A stretch of DNA of 64,000 nucleotides from the NCBI RefSeq assembly GCF_025499465.1, contig NZ_JAIMCA010000003.1, positions 767,443 to 831,442 on the forward strand, in the 5' to 3' direction. The notes under the pieces were generated by a model that saw only the letters and a program-made list of their open reading frames with translations, did no database searches and was not told the DNA's origin. Of the stretch, positions 46,400 to 55,298 are shown one piece after another (within the stretch, counting starts at the first letter, position 1; each line of letters begins with the position of its first letter). The DNA comes from Allobosea sp. BH3. Lineage in GTDB: Bacteria; Pseudomonadota; Alphaproteobacteria; Rhizobiales; Beijerinckiaceae. Made by a program: the position numbers and the translations under genes.

Positions 46400-48930
46400 G
46401 CACGGCCGCCTTCGCTCTTGACCGTCTGCGTCGGCTTGGCGACGTCGTCTTGCGGCTTCGGTCCACCACAGGCGACTCTGAGACTTTGGCGGCCCTGGCG
46501 CAATCGCTAGCCTATGTGATCGGCAGTATCTATTGGGAAAAACGTGGAGACGAGGCAGCTGGCGGCCTGGCGGAAGCCGGCCTGACCGAAGGTGAGCGGG
46601 CCGAGCGCCGGCGGTTCGTAGATTCGGTGATGGCAGATGCCGCTCGATTGACGCCCTCGCCGGACGACGTGGCCTTCGCCTTGCGCATCGCAGCAGCGGA
46701 TATGTATGCGGTATTCGATGGCAGCCAGCTTGATTTTGCTACGGACGCGGCGCGCTGGAACCTCCTGAAGCCCCTGTGGTCTCGACACGGACTTAGCCAA
46801 TGGGGCGAGCGCGGTTTTGCGGGGTTCATTGCTAATGTCACCGTAACGGCGTGCCAAGCCGGCGACGGGAGCGAGGCAGCGCTCCTCCTGTCGGAGATCG
46901 TCGACAGCCTTGAAACCGCGCCGATCAACACCGCTGCCATGTTGCCGCATACGCGCAACCTCTTGATCGAAACCTCAGCAGGCATCTTTTATCGTTTTCA
47001 GATGCCCGAACGCTCATCCTTGTCCGTAGACAAACTATGGCAGAGGTTGACGCTCCTACCTTGGGTTGGGACCGGAGGCGAGGATGGAGCCCAGCGCCAG
47101 CGTGTCCAACTGGCGGTGGCTGCGTTGCGTGCCAGCCTGACAAGCGGCTCCGGCGATCGCCCGGCCATGTGGCGATCTCTTACGCAATGGTGCGGCCAAT
47201 CCAGTTGGTCATCTGCCGATGCTGATAAACTGGAGATCGGCCCTCTCGCTTATATGATCCTGATGGAGACGGATCATCTAGCTCTGATCCGAGACTCGCT
47301 TGGGGTGCTTTTCGTCGCACTCCAGGAACCGCAGCAACCGGCCGATAAACATCGGCTCCTCCGCGGCATTGCGGCAGCGGTGGAAGAATGGCTCCCTGCG
47401 CGAGAACCCAGAGGCGTCGCAGGGGCTCTCGCTCTCGCCGAGCTTCTGCTGAAGGCACTCGACGCTGAGTCGTCGAACGAGCCGTCAGCCCTGACAGGGG
47501 CGCTCGTCTCACTCTGGCTTCACCTGGCCTGGCTGGGCGAGGTCGAGTTGGTCCTGTCGGTTATCGACAAGGCGTGGACCGCGCCAGCCACCAGGCGAAG
47601 GCCTTGGTTAGCACTCGCGGTGCTGCGGGCGACAACCGCCCTTGTCGGGTTTCCTTCGGTCAGCTCCGCGCACCTGGAGCTTTTTGCAGACTATGCGCGC
47701 TCTGCGGCGTTCAGAGGCGGAATACCCTATGTCGGGCAGGCGATCGTTTCGCTCATCGACACTCTCGTGGATCCGTCAGGCGCCGGACTGGACCCAGCCA
47801 GTTTCACGTATCTCCCATCGAGGTCACATATGGACGCCAGCGCTGCTACGACCCTCGACCGAAAACTTGCCGCTCTTCTCGCGGCGAGGATAGCCGAGTC
47901 GGGTACGGCCGGTGATCTTGCATCCGCCAAACGCGATCTCGACCATCTCAAAATCATCGCCTGGCGGACGCCGAGCACTGAGGCGATCGGTGGCTTCGAG
48001 GCGTATATGGCCATGCTGGATGCCGTCGATCCAGCCCTGTCGCACCTCATGGCAGACCGGGACAAGATTGCTCAGGAGGTCGAGCAGCGCGCTGCGCTTG
48101 GTCGTACCAAGGTGGCCATTGCGGCCGACATCAACGATCCTCTGCTCTTTCCATACCTCACCTCGCCGCCGATCGCCGAGACGCCGCCACCCCGGTCGGA
48201 ACTGGGGTCCGCAGCCTGGCCATTCCAGCCTCTGTATTCCGGAAGCTGGCACGAGGTTGAGGACGCTGCAGAAGCCGAGAGCCTGATGTCGCGCCTGGAA
48301 CGGGCGATGTCGACGAGACCGTTCTTCCAGTCGATCCGGCAGCGCCCGATGCGCGCGATAAGGACTCACCAACCGCGTTGTTACGAGGCGGCCACGGTCG
48401 TCGAGGTGCTGCTTGGCGGGCGCAGCGACGAAACCGAGGCGCGGAGTGCGCTGTTCATGCTCGGAAAGACTGTCGCCTTTCCTATCGAAGGCAACGCCCG
48501 ACGTGTCCACCTTTTCAATCAGGCAGAGAAGGTCCTTCTCGAAAGGCCGGAGCAGGCAGCCGACTATGCCAGATTTTTCTGCGGCGTCGTGCAGGGCGAG
48601 GCGGGACCCTTCATGCTGGCCGAGAGCATTGGCGACCTCGATCAGTCTTGGTCCCCTGAGCGTCCAACCAACATTGCGGACATAGTTAAGCAGATAGGCC
48701 CCGTAGTACCCATGCCGGTCAGCGGAGTTGCTGGACGTCCGGAGATCACTTGGCAAATAAATGCAACAGTGCGCTATGATAAAGGCCTATTCAGCGCCGT
48801 ATTTACTGTCGCTCCCGATGGAAAAATCTATATGGACAGCGACGATCCGTTGACATCCGGTGTCCTCGACAGGGTGCCGATGATCCGCGATGGCCTGCGC
48901 GGCTGGTTTCACGATCGCGGATCCACGTAA
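46396..48930 (+). CDS. Large helical protein with a C-terminal module shared with protein A (protein D)
   Basis: 844 aa, not recognised. Residues ~1-630 are alpha-helical and repeat-like (GALALAELLLKALDAES, LVSLWLHLAWLGEVELVLSV), suggesting a superhelical scaffold. Residues ~639-844 match protein A: ARSALFMLGKTVAFPIEGNA, YARFFCGVVQGEAGPFMLAE, ITWQINATVRYDKGLFSAVF and GKIYMDSDDPLTSGVLDRV. The overlap with gene C (ATGA) suggests C and D work as one unit, perhaps a split STAND protein with the sensor arm on D. There is no P-loop in D. Confidence 0.78.
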   Translation: MSTAAFALDRLRRLGDVVLRLRSTTGDSETLAALAQSLAYVIGSIYWEKRGDEAAGGLAEAGLTEGERAERRRFVDSVMADAARLTPSPDDVAFALRIAAADMYAVFDGSQLDFATDAARWNLLKPLWSRHGLSQWGERGFAGFIANVTVTACQAGDGSEAALLLSEIVDSLETAPINTAAMLPHTRNLLIETSAGIFYRFQMPERSSLSVDKLWQRLTLLPWVGTGGEDGAQRQRVQLAVAALRASLTSGSGDRPAMWRSLTQWCGQSSWSSADADKLEIGPLAYMILMETDHLALIRDSLGVLFVALQEPQQPADKHRLLRGIAAAVEEWLPAREPRGVAGALALAELLLKALDAESSNEPSALTGALVSLWLHLAWLGEVELVLSVIDKAWTAPATRRRPWLALAVLRATTALVGFPSVSSAHLELFADYARSAAFRGGIPYVGQAIVSLIDTLVDPSGAGLDPASFTYLPSRSHMDASAATTLDRKLAALLAARIAESGTAGDLASAKRDLDHLKIIAWRTPSTEAIGGFEAYMAMLDAVDPALSHLMADRDKIAQEVEQRAALGRTKVAIAADINDPLLFPYLTSPPIAETPPPRSELGSAAWPFQPLYSGSWHEVEDAAEAESLMSRLERAMSTRPFFQSIRQRPMRAIRTHQPRCYEAATVVEVLLGGRSDETEARSALFMLGKTVAFPIEGNARRVHLFNQAEKVLLERPEQAADYARFFCGVVQGEAGPFMLAESIGDLDQSWSPERPTNIADIVKQIGPVVPMPVSGVAGRPEITWQINATVRYDKGLFSAVFTVAPDGKIYMDSDDPLTSGVLDRVPMIRDGLRGWFHDRGST

Positions 48931-49374
48931 GCAACCGTAGCGAGACGCTCTTCTGTCTCGTATGCTCAGCCTGTCGTACGGCGCCGCAAAGCGCCACTCA
49001 AGTTCCGGCTATCGGTCAGTTGCTTTCATCAACTGAGATCAGCCAAACGGCCTAGCTATCGTAGGTGACCGACTTGGCACGCGTCGCATGCTCGCTAATA
49101 GGCGAGCCGCTGTAGGCATGCAGCATTGTCCTTGCCGTCACCCTGCACATGGCAAGTCTGACCTACAGAATTATTGTAGCGGTTAATCCGTCTCGCCTTA
49201 GCCATTGCACGGCCGGGTTGTGCTAGCAGGCGAACGCGATTGTTATCTCGATCGGCTGCCATAAAGCAGACTTGGACGACGTCGGCTATGGGCCAGTTTA
49301 GGTCGTAATGCGGGCTGACGCCCAATCACCGAACTGGGTCGAGAGCGGTCACTCCCCGTCCACAAGCTTGTAGC
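48931..49374. other. Intergenic region at the right edge of the cassette
   Basis: 444 bp. A possible small minus-strand ORF (49095-49325, 76 codons) reads MAADRDNNRVRLLAQPGRAM from an inner start and ends CHVQGDGKDNAACLQRLAY; it has no signal, family or ribosome site that would support it. A small hairpin GGCGCCGCAAAGCGCC lies at ~48979-48994. No tRNA or integrase was found. Confidence 0.3.
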
Positions 49375-50307
49375 CTAGATTCGCCCGTCCAGCGCCGCCA
49401 GGACCTTCTCGGCGACGAGGCCGGAGACGCGGCCGTTCGATTCCACCGTGTTGCCGGCGATATGCGGGGTCAGGATCAGATTCGGCGCACCGGCGAAGAC
49501 CTGCGCGGCGGCCTTGCCCAACGGCTCCTGGTCGTAGACGTCGATCGCCGCGCCGCCGAGCCGGCCGGCCTTGAGCGCCTCGACCAGCGCCGCCTCGTCC
49601 ATGATGCCGCCGCGGGCGGTATTGATCAGGATCGCATCCGGCTTCATCCGGGCGAAAGCCTTCGCATTGATCAGGCCCCGCGTCTCGTCCGTCAGCGGGA
49701 CATGCAGGCTGATCACATCGGCGCTCGACAACAGCTCGTCGAGCTCCATCCGACGCACGCCAGCCCAGGCGGGATCGTTGGTGGCCAGGCGCGGATGGAA
49801 GGCTGCGACCTCCATGCCGAGCGCCCGAGCGCGCTGGGCGACGTCACGCGCGATCGCGCCGAAGCCGACGAGCCCCATCAGCTTGCCGGTGATCTCGCGG
49901 CCGATCAGCTTCGTCTTGGGGAATTCGCCAGCCAGCATCGCCGCATTGGCGAAATAGGCTCCGCGCAGGAGCGTCATTGCGGTGCCGATGACGTATTCGA
50001 CTACGGAGAGGCTGTTCGCGCCAGTGGCCGGGAAGACCTTGATGCCGCGCTCGGCGCAGACCCCCATATCGAGATTGTCGAGGCCGACGCCGAGGCGGCC
50101 GATGACCCTCAGCGCATTCGCCGCTTCGAGCACCTTGCCACGCACCTGGGTCTGGTTGCGCACGATCAGGGCCGGCACCCCCCCGAGCAGGCGTGCGAGC
50201 TCATCCGGTTTGGCAAAAAGCTCCGGGTCGTGATGGACGCTATAGCGCGCCCTGAGGCTCGCCACGGCGGCCTCGTCCATGAATTCGGTGATGACGATGT
50301 CGGTCAT
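49375..50307 (-). CDS. D-isomer-specific 2-hydroxyacid dehydrogenase
   Basis: 310 aa. NAD site LMGLVGFGAIARDVAQRARA (GxGxxA variant GFGAIA), catalytic Arg in INTARGGIMDEAALVEALKA, Glu in DVYDQEPLG and His in LTPHIAGNTVESN. It is of the SerA-like short form with no ACT domain. With the YeiH-type putative sulfate exporter just upstream in the same direction (25-bp gap), it could be an (S)-sulfolactate dehydrogenase (SlcC-like), but no sulfolyase genes are here, so this stays a guess. Confidence 0.88.
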   Translation of the reverse strand: MTDIVITEFMDEAAVASLRARYSVHHDPELFAKPDELARLLGGVPALIVRNQTQVRGKVLEAANALRVIGRLGVGLDNLDMGVCAERGIKVFPATGANSLSVVEYVIGTAMTLLRGAYFANAAMLAGEFPKTKLIGREITGKLMGLVGFGAIARDVAQRARALGMEVAAFHPRLATNDPAWAGVRRMELDELLSSADVISLHVPLTDETRGLINAKAFARMKPDAILINTARGGIMDEAALVEALKAGRLGGAAIDVYDQEPLGKAAAQVFAGAPNLILTPHIAGNTVESNGRVSGLVAEKVLAALDGRI

Positions 50308-50332
50308 GTCGTTTCGTACAGCTCTACCCTGC

Positions 50333-51382
50333 TCAGCCGATGAGGAAGAGGCCGGCGGTGACGATGACGAGGATGGTCAGGGTCGTGCCCGTGACCAGCG
50401 CCAGATGCCGCCAGCCGAGCCGCACCATGGCGCCCATCGAGGTGCCGAGTCCCAGCGCCGCGATCGCGATGAGCAGGCCCCAGCGCGAGGCCTCTAGCAA
50501 CCCGTCCCGGAGCGGCCCATAGAACGGCTGAACGGCAGGCGAGAGCGCAAGCACGCTGTTCAGCACGCACAGGCCGAGGAAGACGATGGCGAAGACTGGA
50601 ACCGGCACCTTCGCCTTGGTCATCTCGCTGCCGTCCCGCACCAGCCACCAGCCGACGATCAGCACGGCGGGAAGCAGCAGGAAGACGCGGAAGAGCTTGA
50701 CGATGACGGCCGCATTGGCGACCTCGTCCGAGACGGACTGGCCGGCGCCGACGACCTGCGCGACGTCGTGGATCGTGCCGCCGAGCATGATGCCGGTCTG
50801 CTGCGGCGAAAAGCCGAGCCAGACGCAGATCAGCGGATAGGCCAGCATCGCTATGGTCGCCACCACGTTCATCGCGATGACGGTGAAAGCGACGTCGGCG
50901 GCCTTGTTACGGTAGTCCGGCACGACGGTCGCGGTGGCGAGCGCCGCGGAGGCGCCGCAGACAGCGGTGGCGACACCAGCGAGCGCGCCCATGCCGGCCT
51001 CGCGTCCGAGCCGGCGCGCCAGAACGAAGCCGACCACAACAGTCGCCACCATCGAGCCCACGACCAGCAGCGCCGTCGAGAGGCCGAGCGCGGCGATGTC
51101 GCCCAGTGCAATGCGCAAGCCGAGCAGCGCGATCGCCCAGCGCAGGAGCTTCTTGACGCAGAAGGTCATGCCCGGCGCGAAGCGGAGGTTATTGGCCAGC
51201 GGATGCAGCACCATCCCGATGATGAGCGCGACCACAATGGCCGGGATGCCGATGCGACCGCCGGTGGCCGCCTTCAGCACAGGCTCCAGCAAGGCGGAGG
51301 CGATCGCGACCGCGGCCGAGAGCAGGATGCCCGGCAAGAGCGAGACCGGGGCGTCCATCTTGCGGGTGGCTACATGAGACAT
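50333..51382 (-). CDS. YeiH family putative sulfate exporter
   Basis: 349 aa with about ten membrane helices. The start at 51382 (MSHVATRKMDAPVSLLPGIL) is preferred, as the frame further upstream is not hydrophobic. Segments: IPAIVVALIIGMVLHPLANN, LRIALGDIAALG, GVATAVCGASAALATATVVP and GTIHDVAQVVGAGQSVSDEV, typical of the Cons_hypoth698 (UPF0324) family. Members are proposed to export sulfate or sulfite during organosulfonate degradation. It is transcribed with the hydroxyacid dehydrogenase. Confidence 0.88.
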   Translation of the reverse strand: MSHVATRKMDAPVSLLPGILLSAAVAIASALLEPVLKAATGGRIGIPAIVVALIIGMVLHPLANNLRFAPGMTFCVKKLLRWAIALLGLRIALGDIAALGLSTALLVVGSMVATVVVGFVLARRLGREAGMGALAGVATAVCGASAALATATVVPDYRNKAADVAFTVIAMNVVATIAMLAYPLICVWLGFSPQQTGIMLGGTIHDVAQVVGAGQSVSDEVANAAVIVKLFRVFLLLPAVLIVGWWLVRDGSEMTKAKVPVPVFAIVFLGLCVLNSVLALSPAVQPFYGPLRDGLLEASRWGLLIAIAALGLGTSMGAMVRLGWRHLALVTGTTLTILVIVTAGLFLIG

Positions 51383-51594
51383 GAAAAGATTCGCGCTGGC
51401 AGCGGAGCGGTTTCTGGGCGGAAATGTTCTACCGACCCACTCTTCGACAGGCGGAACATTCTCCGCCGGCATATAGCGCGGCTCGCCGCTTTAGGCGATG
51501 GCACTGGCGCCACGGCTCCCGCGAAACGGCCATTCGTCGGGCGCAGGACAAGGTGCGCTCGCAACCGCCCACCATGCATGCTACCGCCCTATGC

Positions 51595-52101
51595 ATGACC
51601 AGCCCCCTCGTCGAGCTCGAAACCTTCCTGGAACTGCCGCCCCATGCGCGGCTGCTCGGCCTGGACCTCGGCACAAAGACGATCGGGCTGGCGCTGTCGG
51701 ATGTCGAGCGGCAGATCGCGACCCCGCTGGAAACCATCCAGCGCGTGAAGTTTGGCCTCGATGCCGCGGCGCTCCTGAAAATCGCGGAAAAGTATCAGGT
51801 CGCCGGGCTGGTGATCGGCCTGCCGCTCAACATGGACGGGACGGAGGGGCCGCGGGTGCAGTCGACCCGCGCCTTCGTGCGCAACCTCGCGCCGCTCACG
51901 GCGCTGCCCATCGTGTTCTGGGACGAGCGGATGTCTACGCTGGCCGTGACGCGGACGCTGCTCGATGCCGATGCCTCGCGCGCCAAACGGGCGGCCGTCG
52001 TCGACAAGATGGCCGCCGCCTACATCCTCCAAGGCGCTCTGGACCGGCTCGGCCGGCTATCTGCGGTCGAGGAAGACGACGAGGAGCAGTTTCGCCGATA
52101 A
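51595..52101 (+). CDS. ruvX: Holliday-junction resolvase-like/pre-16S rRNA nuclease YqgF
   Basis: 168 aa. RNase H-like fold motifs: [20 protein letters not shown] (catalytic Asp), [40 protein letters not shown] (Glu) and [20 protein letters not shown] (C-terminal Asp). The enzyme trims the 5' end of 16S rRNA. The start at 51595 ([14 protein letters not shown]) is the most likely of several in-frame ATGs (51574 also possible), none with a strong ribosome site. A hairpin follows. Confidence 0.94.
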   Translation: MTSPLVELETFLELPPHARLLGLDLGTKTIGLALSDVERQIATPLETIQRVKFGLDAAALLKIAEKYQVAGLVIGLPLNMDGTEGPRVQSTRAFVRNLAPLTALPIVFWDERMSTLAVTRTLLDADASRAKRAAVVDKMAAAYILQGALDRLGRLSAVEEDDEEQFRR

Positions 52102-52115
52102 CTCGCGAAACGAAA

Positions 52116-52140
52116 CAGGCCCGCGCGGAGCGCGGGCCTG
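52116..52140. terminator. Hairpin downstream of ruvX
   Basis: CAGGCCCGCG pairs with CGCGGGCCTG across a CGGAG loop. It has no long T tract, so it is a weak or bidirectional terminator between ruvX and the convergent small gene. Confidence 0.65.
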
Positions 52141-52170
52141 TCGATGATCGCCTCTTTGGGCGGAAACGCC

Positions 52171-52542
52171 TCAGCGATAGTCGCGGAAGTCGCCGTACCC
52201 ATAAGGCCGGTAATAGGCCCGCGGTGCATAGACCGGCGGCGGAGCGTAGTACTCGTCGTAGTAGGGCTCCGAGTAGTAGGCCCGGCTGTTCGCCGCGGCA
52301 GCGGCCGCGCCGAGAATACCGAGACCGATCGCACCGGCGACCGCAGCGCCACGCGCCGATCCCCCGCGATAATAGCCGCCGCGGTAGTGGCGATGGCGAT
52401 ACTGGCTGTACTCGGCCTTCGCCTTATCGAGGCGGGCCGGATCAAAGCTGCGGCTTTCCTGAGCCATCGCCGGAACAGCGAAGCTGCCGGCCACGACGCT
52501 CGCAGCGGTCAGAGCAATGGCGACGTTCTTCTTAAGAGACAT
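52171..52542 (-). CDS. Small exported Gly/Tyr-rich protein
   Basis: 123 aa, start fixed by AAAGGAG eight bases upstream. Signal peptide MSLKKNVAIALTAASVVAGS with cleavage after AMA, then HRHYRGGYYRGG, a hydrophobic AAVAGAIGLGILGAAAAAA glycine-zipper-like segment and a Tyr/Pro/Arg-rich tail. Proteins of this sort are common in Hyphomicrobiales envelopes; function unknown. It may embed in or coat the outer membrane. Confidence 0.8.
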   Translation of the reverse strand: MSLKKNVAIALTAASVVAGSFAVPAMAQESRSFDPARLDKAKAEYSQYRHRHYRGGYYRGGSARGAAVAGAIGLGILGAAAAAANSRAYYSEPYYDEYYAPPPVYAPRAYYRPYGYGDFRDYR

Positions 52543-52773
52543 AACGGCATCTCCTTTAGCGGGATCCCCGAACCATGAGCCGAGGTTCGCGCAATCCGGT
52601 TGAACAGGGCCTGAACCAATCGCGGCGGCATTGCGGCACGAACAGAGCGCGCTTTCGTCGCCGCTCTTGCCGGACGCTGCCGGGCATGGGACAGGCCGTT
52701 TCGACAGTCGATGCATCAACGGATTCCGGGCTCCGTTGTTCCCCATCCCGCCCGCCCGGCCAGTTTCCCGGAC

Positions 52774-53691
52774 ATGCTCGACAGCCTGATCGCCGTCTTC
52801 CTCGTCATCGCGACGGGGTGGGTCCTGAAGACCCGGAACATCGTCTCGCAGGCTCATTGGGTCGGTGTCGAGCGGCTGACCTATCAGCTCCTGTTCCCGG
52901 CCGTGGTCATCCATACCCTCGCCATGGCAGACCTTCGCGGCGTGCCGGTTCTCGCCATGGGCCTAAGCCTCGTCTTCGCCATCCTGAGCGTCGCGGCCCT
53001 GCTGCTGGTGGCGCGTCCCGCACTGGCGCATGCGGGCATCGACGGCCCGGCCTTCACCTCGATCTTCCAGGGCTCGGTGCGCTGGAACACCTTCGTGGGC
53101 CTCGCGGTCGCGGCGGGGCTTCAGGGACGGGCCGGCACGACGCTGATGGCCATCGCCATCGCGGCGATGATCCCGCTGCTCAATGTCATGTGCGTGCTGG
53201 TGCTTGCCCGCTTCGCCAACGGCAAGCCGATGAGCGCCGGGGCGACGATTCGCTCGATCCTCGTCAACCCTTTCATCTGGTCCTCGGCGGTCGGCCTTTT
53301 GCTGAACCAGGTCCAGTGGATGCTGCCTTCGGCCTTCACCGGCTATCTCGACGTTCTCGGCCGGGCCTCGCTCGGCATCGGCCTGCTCGTCGTCGGCTCG
53401 GCACTCGATCTCAACCGGCTGGCGCGCCCGCGCTTGGCCCATGGCATCGCGGTCGTGCTCAAGCTGGTGGCCATGCCCCTCCTGGCCTGGCTCTATGCCG
53501 GGCTTCTCGGCGTGACCGGCCCGGCGCTGGCGATGACGGTGGTCGCCGGCGCGGTCCCCACAGCGACGGCGGCCTATTTCCTGGCGCGCGACCTCGGCGG
53601 CGACGCGCAACTCATGGCTGAAATCACCACGCTGCAGACACTGCTTGCGCTGGCGACGCTGCCGCTTGCCGCGCTTTTTCTTACGACCTGA
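52774..53691 (+). CDS. AEC family transporter (auxin efflux carrier type)
   Basis: 305 aa with ten membrane helices in two five-helix halves. The start at 52774 (MLDSLIAVFLVIATGWVLKT) begins directly with TM1; a longer start (52711) would add a non-hydrophobic leader. SIFQGSVRWNTFVGLAVAAG and VVAGAVPTATAAYFLARDLG are the cross-over type motifs of the Mem_trans family. Export of a malate-like or other organic acid is typical. Single gene. Confidence 0.88.
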   Translation: MLDSLIAVFLVIATGWVLKTRNIVSQAHWVGVERLTYQLLFPAVVIHTLAMADLRGVPVLAMGLSLVFAILSVAALLLVARPALAHAGIDGPAFTSIFQGSVRWNTFVGLAVAAGLQGRAGTTLMAIAIAAMIPLLNVMCVLVLARFANGKPMSAGATIRSILVNPFIWSSAVGLLLNQVQWMLPSAFTGYLDVLGRASLGIGLLVVGSALDLNRLARPRLAHGIAVVLKLVAMPLLAWLYAGLLGVTGPALAMTVVAGAVPTATAAYFLARDLGGDAQLMAEITTLQTLLALATLPLAALFLTT

Positions 53692-53795
53692 ACTTGCAGT
53701 TTCCGATAAAATGCAATCTATAATTGTATATTCCTGGAAGGGATCGACACCTCCCGGGCGCAGCGGTCGTCGAGCTTGGGGAGATTCCATCGGCG

Positions 53796-54044
53796 ATGAG
53801 GCATATTGTTCGAAATCTGACGCCGCCTGACCGAGCCGGCCAGGGCGGCGGCGACAATTATCCCCCCCAGCATTATGCTTCCGCGCTCGACGCCGCGTCC
53901 TTCATCGAGGGCATGGCTGCCGAGATGAGGATCATGGCGCGAGACGCGCAGCTGAACGCCCTCTCCTATTTCCTGGAGATGGTCCGGATCGAAGCCTCCG
54001 CCGAGATTGCGCGCCTCGCCAAGACAGGCGGCCCGTCCGGATAA
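53796..54044 (+). CDS. Small conserved-type hypothetical protein
   Basis: 82 aa from ATG 53796; the frame is open upstream to 53724. The core SFIEGMAAEMRIMARDAQLN ALSYFLEMVRIEASAEIARL is a long amphipathic helix pair. No signal or membrane segment is seen. An AT-rich TATAATTGTATA lies at ~53718-53730, which could be a promoter. Its stop is 27 bp before the end of the convergent dprA. Confidence 0.62.
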   Translation: MRHIVRNLTPPDRAGQGGGDNYPPQHYASALDAASFIEGMAAEMRIMARDAQLNALSYFLEMVRIEASAEIARLAKTGGPSG

Positions 54045-54071
54045 GTGCCGCGCCGCCGAAGCCTCTTCGGC

Positions 54072-55292
54072 TCAGCCGCGCGACACGGCGCCGCCGGGGT
54101 GGCGGCGGGCTGCCCCTTCCAGCTCCAGCTCTATCAGAGCGCGATTGACGTCGCGCGCCGAGCGCCCGCTGGAACGGACCAGATCGTCCAGCCCGACCGG
54201 CGTCGGGCCAAGCAGGTCGAGCACGAGGCGGCCAAGATCGGTCGCCTGCGCCCCTTCTCCGGATTGCGCCCCCGACGGGTGTGGCTGAAAGCCATCGTCG
54301 TTGCCGGGAACAGCCGGCGCCGGCTCGACCTCGGCAAAATCGAGCTCGTCCCACATCGACTCGTGCGGTCGCGCACGATCCGGCTCGCGCAGGACGCGGC
54401 GTTCCGACACGAATGCGAGTTCGCCCTGCCGGAGCGGCGCCAGCGCCTCGACAACATGCGCAGCATCAGCGCAGAGCGTCGCGCCTTCGCGGATCAGGTG
54501 GTTGCCGCCCTCGGCGCGAGGATCGAGCGGCGAGCCGGGCACCGCGAAGACCAGCCTGCCCTGCTCATTGGCAAAACGGGCGGTGATCAGCGAGCCGGAA
54601 CGCTGTGCGGCCTCGACGACGACCGTTCCGAGCGAGAGCCCCGAGACCAGCCGGTTACGGCGCGGGAAGTCGCGGGCGCGGGCAACCCAACCGAGCGGCA
54701 TCTCGCTGACGAGTGCGCCGCGCTCGATGATGCGCCGGGCCAGCGGAATGTTCTGCGGCGGATAGATTTCATCGAGCCCGCCGGCCAGCACGGCCACGGT
54801 GCCGGTGTCGAGGCTTGCCTCATGGGCGGCCGTGTCGATTCCGCGCGCCAACCCCGAGACGATGGCGAAATCCGCCTCGCCAAGCTCGCGCGCTAGCCGG
54901 CCGGTGAACTTCAATCCTGCCGCCGAGGCGTTACGGGAGCCCACGAGCGCGACGGATGGCCGCCGCAGCGCGTCTGCCTCGCCGAGCACGGCAATGAGCG
55001 GGGGAGCCGAGTCGATCGCTTGCAGCGGAATAGGATAGTCAGGCTCGCCAAGCGCGATGAAGCAGCCGCCGAGACGATCCAGCGCCGCAAGCTCGCGCTC
55101 AGCCTCCGCCGGAGAGCAGATGCGGACGGAGCGGCCAGCCTGCCGGGCAAGGTCCGGCAAGGCATCGAGCACGGCGGCGGCACTGCCGAAGCGGCTCATC
55201 AGCGAAAGGAAGCTGCGCGGGCCGATATTCTCGCTGCGGATCAGCCGGAGCCATTCAAGACGCTGGCGATCGGAAAGCGCGATGCCAGCCAT
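54072..55292 (-). CDS. dprA: DNA processing protein DprA
   Basis: Loads RecA on incoming single-stranded DNA in natural transformation. 406 aa: N-terminal SAM-like domain (~1-60, [20 protein letters not shown]), Rossmann core with [67 protein letters not shown] and [20 protein letters not shown], and a C-terminal winged helix (~340-400, [20 protein letters not shown]). It overlaps none of its neighbours and is 6 bp downstream of plsY. Confidence 0.95.
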   Translation of the reverse strand: MAGIALSDRQRLEWLRLIRSENIGPRSFLSLMSRFGSAAAVLDALPDLARQAGRSVRICSPAEAERELAALDRLGGCFIALGEPDYPIPLQAIDSAPPLIAVLGEADALRRPSVALVGSRNASAAGLKFTGRLARELGEADFAIVSGLARGIDTAAHEASLDTGTVAVLAGGLDEIYPPQNIPLARRIIERGALVSEMPLGWVARARDFPRRNRLVSGLSLGTVVVEAAQRSGSLITARFANEQGRLVFAVPGSPLDPRAEGGNHLIREGATLCADAAHVVEALAPLRQGELAFVSERRVLREPDRARPHESMWDELDFAEVEPAPAVPGNDDGFQPHPSGAQSGEGAQATDLGRLVLDLLGPTPVGLDDLVRSSGRSARDVNRALIELELEGAARRHPGGAVSRG

Positions 55293-55298
55293 TCCCGG

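Noticed and set aside
49095..49325. A 76-codon minus-strand ORF in the gap right of the cassette
   Set aside because: No ribosome site, signal peptide or family pattern; kept only as a remark in the intergenic entry.
41131..49374. The cassette as an integrative conjugative element
   Set aside because: Only the coupling-type ATPase points that way. There is no relaxase, integrase, T4SS gene or visible att site.
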